Origin: Tritonibacter scottomollicae
GTDB taxonomy: Bacteria; Pseudomonadota; Alphaproteobacteria; Rhodobacterales; Rhodobacteraceae
Length of the DNA stretch: 64,000 nt
Direction: 5' to 3'
Assembly: GCF_003003215.1 (NCBI RefSeq)
Contig: NZ_PVUF01000005.1
Location: 186,001 to 250,000 of the forward strand
Of this stretch, positions 60,295 through 64,000 are shown piece by piece (positions within the stretch are counted from its first letter, which is position 1; each line of letters begins with the position of its first letter). Made by a program: the position numbers and the translations under genes. The notes beneath the pieces were generated by a model. That model ran no database searches. It was not told where the DNA came from and saw only the letters and a program-made list of their open reading frames with translations.

Positions 60295-61059
60295 TCAGCC
60301 TTCCGCATCCGTTGGGAGCGGTTTGATGACGTAATTCTTGTTCCTGTTATAACGCTGCAGCGTGTCGACAACCCCGTAGCCCATCTGCGCGATCAAGGCG
60401 TGAAAATCGTCGTCATTCTCGCGGTCCACCTCGACAAGCAAGGCGGGCCGGCAGCGTCTGATCGTTTTGCGCAGGCCGGAAAGAACTTGTATTTCCATGC
60501 CTTCCACGTCGATCTTGATGAAGTCTGGCTGATCACCTTCCAACGCCAAATCGCCTGTGGTGATCTCGATATCCCCTTCGTCAGGCAACATCTTTGCCGC
60601 GCCTAGATTTCGATCTCGCGCCTCCATGCCGAAGCCCGCGCTTGGCGCGGCGCCTAGGCCTTTTCCGAGGTGGCTCAGGTCGTATTTGGCAGCGAGCCCG
60701 TTGGCAGAGATATTCGCGAGAAGAAGTTTCAGCGCCTTCGGGTTTGGCTCAAACGGGATGACCCGCGCCGCAGACAGAAATGCCGCGGCAAAAAGCCCGT
60801 GATTGCCAATATTGGCACCAATATCCACGAACGTCCCACCGAAAGGAAAAAGCGCTTTTATAACAGAGAGCTCTTCCTCTTCATAAAAGTGCCCCTCGCG
60901 ATGGGACCGCTGGACCGGATCACGCTTCATGTCCACGGAAAACACCATCCGCCGACCGAAGATCTCACTGGTGTAGAGATCCACATCCGAGAATCCTACT
61001 GACTGTCCTGACGACAGCCGCGCAATGAACTCAGCAAGATGGTGAGAGGCAAACAGCAC
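60295..61059 (-). CDS. FkbM-family methyltransferase
   Basis: The 254-residue protein has the SAM-binding start 'GGTFVDIGANIGNHGLFAA', 'VIPFEPNPKALKLLLANI' and the FkbM motif 'DFIKIDVEGMEIQVLSGL'. The substrate cannot be told; relatives methylate sugars or polyketides. It is an unusual passenger inside a suf operon. A good ribosome site lies before ATG 61059 (GGAGAAAG). Confidence 0.85.
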   Translation of the reverse strand: MLFASHHLAEFIARLSSGQSVGFSDVDLYTSEIFGRRMVFSVDMKRDPVQRSHREGHFYEEEELSVIKALFPFGGTFVDIGANIGNHGLFAAAFLSAARVIPFEPNPKALKLLLANISANGLAAKYDLSHLGKGLGAAPSAGFGMEARDRNLGAAKMLPDEGDIEITTGDLALEGDQPDFIKIDVEGMEIQVLSGLRKTIRRCRPALLVEVDRENDDDFHALIAQMGYGVVDTLQRYNRNKNYVIKPLPTDAEG

Positions 61060-61079
61060 AGATCTTTCTCCGCTTTCAC

Positions 61080-61394
61080 TCAGCCGATTACTACCGCGGT
61101 GCCGCTGGCCGAGACCATCAGCATCGACTGACCAACAACCTCATAATCGAGATCGACGCCCACAACCGCGTTTGCACCAACTGCGCGGGCACGCTCCTCC
61201 AGCTCGCTCAGCGCAGTATCCCGCGCGTCCTGCAGCTTGCTTTCATAAGCGCCGGAGCGGCCCCCGACGATGTCGGTGATCGAAGCAAAGACGTCCCGGA
61301 CCACATTCGCACCCATGATCGCCTCGCCCACGACGATGCCTTTGTATTCAGCGATCTGATAGCCCTCAACAGAGCCGGTGGTTGTCACGATCAT
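61080..61394 (-). CDS. YbjQ-family protein (DUF74)
   Basis: The 104-residue protein from ATG at 61392-61394 (CGGAGA upstream) has the family pattern '[19 protein letters not shown]', '[20 protein letters not shown]' and '[18 protein letters not shown]'. YbjQ proteins form pentamers resembling heavy-metal-binding proteins. It sits between sufB and the FkbM gene. Confidence 0.85.
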   Translation of the reverse strand: MIVTTTGSVEGYQIAEYKGIVVGEAIMGANVVRDVFASITDIVGGRSGAYESKLQDARDTALSELEERARAVGANAVVGVDLDYEVVGQSMLMVSASGTAVVIG

Positions 61395-61432
61395 GGATTT
61401 GTCTCCGTTCTGTCCTTGCCAAGGCCCGCTCA

Positions 61433-62953
61433 TCAGCCAACCGAACCCTCAAGGGAAATCGCAACCAGTTGTTGTGCTTCCATCGCGAATTCCATCGGCA
61501 GCGCCTGAAGCACATCCTTGCAGAAGCCGTTCACCACGAGAGCGACTGCCTCTTCTTCATCCATGCCGCGCTGGCGGCAGTAGAACAGCTGATCATCGTC
61601 GACCTTGGACGTGGTCGCTTCGTGCTCGACGCGCGAAGAATTATTCTTCACTTCAATGTAAGGCACTGTATGCGCACCACATTTGTCACCGATCAGCAAG
61701 CTGTCGCATTGGGTATAGTTGCGTGAATCCTTCGCCTTCGGATGCATCGAGACCAGGCCACGATAGGTGTTCTGCGCCTTGCCGGCAGAAATCCCCTTGG
61801 AGACGATCCGGCTCTTGGTGTTTTTGCCAAGGTGAACCATCTTAGTGCCCGTATCGGCCTGCTGCATGTTATTGGTGATGGCGATGGAGTAGAACTCGCC
61901 CTGGCTCTCGTCACCGCGCAGGATGCAGGAGGGGTATTTCCAGGTCACGGCAGAGCCGGTTTCAACCTGCGTCCACATCACCTTGGACCGATCACCCCGG
62001 CAGTCGGCGCGTTTGGTCACGAAGTTGTAGATGCCGCCTTTGCCGTTCTCATCACCCGGATACCAGTTTTGAACGGTGGAATATTTCACCTCGGCGTCTT
62101 CTTCGATGATGATCTCGACCACCGCAGCATGCAGCTGTGCGACGTCGCGCTGAGGTGCAGTGCAGCCTTCCAAGTAGCTGACATAGCTGCCTTTATCGGC
62201 GATGATCAAAGTGCGTTCGAACTGGCCCGTGTTTTCCGCGTTGATGCGGAAATAGGTGCTGAGTTCCATCGGGCAGCGCACGCCCGGCGGCACGTAGACG
62301 AACGAGCCATCGGAGAACACGGCAGAGTTCAGCGTGGCGTAGAAGTTGTCCGACACCGGCACCACGGACCCGAGGTATTTCTTCACCAGCTCGGGATGTT
62401 CGCGGATGGCTTCCGAGATCGAGCAGAAAATCACGCCTGCTTTTTTCAGTTCCGCCTGAAAGGTCGTGCCCACGGAAACAGAGTCGAACACTGCGTCCAC
62501 GGCAACCTTGCGGCCTTCGCTGGGAGCGTCTTCAGCGCCCTCAACCCCGGCAAGAATCATTTGTTCTTTCAGTGGGATGCCGAGCTTTTCGTACGTAGCC
62601 AGAAGCTTGGGGTCGACCTCGTCCAGAGACGCTGGTTTGACTTCCATGCTCTTTGGGCGCGCGTAGTAGTACTGATCCTGAAAGTCGATCTCCGGGTAGT
62701 CCACCATCGCCCAGTTCGGCTCTTTCAAGCCGGTCCAGCGCTCAAAGGCCTGAAGGCGCCATTCGGTCATCCACTCCGGCTCTTCGTTCTTTTCAGAAAT
62801 CAGGCGCACGATATCGGTGTTCAAGCCCTTGGGGGCATAGTCCATCTCGATATCGGTGTCCCAACCGTATTTGTAGGTGCTGACCTCACGAACCGCGTCC
62901 ACGGTATCCTGATCAACGCCTTCCTTAGCTTCGAATTGGTCCAGAGCGGCCAT
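61433..62953 (-). CDS. sufB: Fe-S cluster assembly protein SufB
   Basis: From ATG at 62951-62953 (AGGAGA upstream) the protein is 506 residues. It has '[20 protein letters not shown]', '[26 protein letters not shown]' (in part), '[23 protein letters not shown]' (in part), '[19 protein letters not shown]' and '[20 protein letters not shown]'. SufB holds the nascent cluster. It follows the first desulfurase by 15 bp. Confidence 0.97.
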   Translation of the reverse strand: MAALDQFEAKEGVDQDTVDAVREVSTYKYGWDTDIEMDYAPKGLNTDIVRLISEKNEEPEWMTEWRLQAFERWTGLKEPNWAMVDYPEIDFQDQYYYARPKSMEVKPASLDEVDPKLLATYEKLGIPLKEQMILAGVEGAEDAPSEGRKVAVDAVFDSVSVGTTFQAELKKAGVIFCSISEAIREHPELVKKYLGSVVPVSDNFYATLNSAVFSDGSFVYVPPGVRCPMELSTYFRINAENTGQFERTLIIADKGSYVSYLEGCTAPQRDVAQLHAAVVEIIIEEDAEVKYSTVQNWYPGDENGKGGIYNFVTKRADCRGDRSKVMWTQVETGSAVTWKYPSCILRGDESQGEFYSIAITNNMQQADTGTKMVHLGKNTKSRIVSKGISAGKAQNTYRGLVSMHPKAKDSRNYTQCDSLLIGDKCGAHTVPYIEVKNNSSRVEHEATTSKVDDDQLFYCRQRGMDEEEAVALVVNGFCKDVLQALPMEFAMEAQQLVAISLEGSVG

Positions 62954-62968
62954 CTTCTTCTCCTGCAC

Positions 62969-64000
62969 TCACGCCGAGCGGGCGCGATGTTTCTTCTGCT
63001 TGGCGCACCACGCTTCTGCAAAGCGCAGCACATCCGTTTCAGTCGTCTCCGGCCCGAGCGATACGCGGATCGCGCTCTGGGCCGTCGCCTCATCAAATCC
63101 CATTGCGGTCAGAACCGCGCTGGCGCGCACCTTGCCACTGGAACAGGCACTGCCCGCGCTGATCGCGAACCCCGCTAGATCCATCTGCATGACCTGTGTC
63201 TCGCCCTTCCATCCGGGGGTGGCGAAGCAAGAGGTATTGGGCAAGCGACGCGCGTCCTTGCCCATCAAAATAGTGTCTGGGCACGAAGCCTCAACAGCGT
63301 TTTCTAGAATATTTCTAAATTCTGCAACCCGATCCCAAACGCCATCGTCCAGATCCCGTGCCGCCGCTTCAGCTGCGGCTCCGAACCCTGCGATTCCAAT
63401 GACATTTTCCGTTCCGGAACGACGCCCCATCTCCTGGCCTCCGCCGCGGATCTGTGCGGCAAGTTCGGTCCCGCGCTTTAGGACAACCGCTCCAATCCCT
63501 TTTGGGCCGCCAAGCTTGTGTGCTGAAATCAGCGCCATGGTCGCGCCCATCCAGTTAAAAGCAACAGGCAGCTTACCAAAGGCCTGCGTTGCATCGGTGA
63601 CTGCAAGCCCCTCGGGCAGGATCTGAATTATTCCGGTTTCAGAATTGGCAAGTTGCAAACAGGACTTCGCTGCCTCCTCCACCTCAACCGTACCATCAGG
63701 AGCAACAGACAAATCCTCTTTCACCCAAGCTCTTACAGCATCGTGCTCAAGTGCGGATCCATGCAGATCGCGGCCGGACAACGCCAGCGCCGCTCCTTCG
63801 GTCGAGCCCGAGGTGAACACCACATCCGCACCATCGGCACCAAATGCAGCCGTGATCTGAGCCCGCGCCCGCTCAACCACCGCCTTGGCCGCACGTCCCT
63901 CGGCGTGGACGGAGGATGGGTTGCCGCAAACATCCATCGCCGCAATCATCGCATCCCGCGCTTCTGGGCGCAGCAGCGAGGTGGCGTTGTGATCAAGATA
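62969..64000 (-). CDS. Cysteine desulfurase, NifS/IscS type (5' end outside window)
   Basis: 343 residues are visible; the frame is open at the window edge. The first visible residues are 'YLDHNATSLLRPEARDAM', typical of the N-terminus of IscS/NifS enzymes, so only a few codons are missing. The PLP lysine lies in 'ALISAHKLGGPKGIG' and the sulfur-carrying Cys region is 'SAGSACSSGKV'. It is a class I desulfurase, distinct from the class II sufS at the other end of the operon. Two desulfurases in one operon is typical of these bacteria. Confidence 0.9.
   Translation of the reverse strand, partial: YLDHNATSLLRPEARDAMIAAMDVCGNPSSVHAEGRAAKAVVERARAQITAAFGADGADVVFTSGSTEGAALALSGRDLHGSALEHDAVRAWVKEDLSVAPDGTVEVEEAAKSCLQLANSETGIIQILPEGLAVTDATQAFGKLPVAFNWMGATMALISAHKLGGPKGIGAVVLKRGTELAAQIRGGGQEMGRRSGTENVIGIAGFGAAAEAAARDLDDGVWDRVAEFRNILENAVEASCPDTILMGKDARRLPNTSCFATPGWKGETQVMQMDLAGFAISAGSACSSGKVRASAVLTAMGFDEATAQSAIRVSLGPETTETDVLRFAEAWCAKQKKHRARSA

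Overview
The window is chromosomal DNA of a GC-rich alphaproteobacterium, most likely a marine Rhodobacteraceae (Roseobacter group). This rests on recognised genes: a ChpT phosphotransferase, ornithine-lipid genes olsB-olsA, a phoR-pstSCAB-phoU-phoB cluster, GlxA- and GcvA-type regulators, a TAXI-TRAP transporter with a universal stress protein, and a two-desulfurase suf operon. No species can be named from the sequence alone.

Layout. 0-4 kb: chpT (partial, minus strand), a DUF3553 gene, olsBA, rpsB-tsf. 4-8.4 kb: an aroQ-luxR pair, then an APH-like kinase, a crotonase-fold protein and a small protein; a 16-bp perfect palindrome lies just upstream of the kinase. 8.5-16.9 kb: tRNA-Arg(CCG), divergent cell-wall genes (DUF882 and L,D-transpeptidase), lpxD with a dedicated ACP and ketosynthase, ialB, a possible small RNA and a HerA-like ATPase. 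16.9-22 kb: a complete branched-chain amino-acid ABC transporter. 22-26 kb: a PQQ-type sugar dehydrogenase, a GlxA regulator and class II DAHP synthase. 26-30.5 kb: a PAS_5 protein with CtrA-like sites upstream, then yicC-gmk-gamma-carbonic anhydrase-PLP lyase. 30.5-38 kb: the Pho regulon with a good Pho box. 38-45.3 kb: LysR divergent from gcdH, then a TAXI-TRAP-usp operon. 56-64 kb: the suf operon on the minus strand.

Between the convergent usp and sufS genes sits a ~10.45 kb integrated element (about 45392-55866). It carries a PM2-like (Corticoviridae) double-jelly-roll major capsid protein, a Walker-type packaging ATPase, a string of small membrane proteins, a spike with collagen-like repeats, a virion muralytic enzyme and a holin-like cassette. 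It has no integrase. Both ends carry a dif-like site with an identical 11-bp core, so the element appears to use the host XerC/XerD recombinases and to sit in the chromosomal dif locus. Its probable replication or control region (46272-46796) holds three tandem 23-bp repeats and a run of five short hairpins, but no known replication initiator family was recognised.

The position at dif is supported independently. FtsK-orienting-like octamers (GGGNAGGG) lie on the plus strand everywhere I found them to the left of the right-hand dif and on the minus strand to its right, and coding changes from mostly plus to entirely minus at the same point. The window therefore probably spans the replication terminus. 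The element is the candidate for a poorly described biological system: a Xer-exploiting, tailless, membrane-containing temperate virus of a roseobacter.
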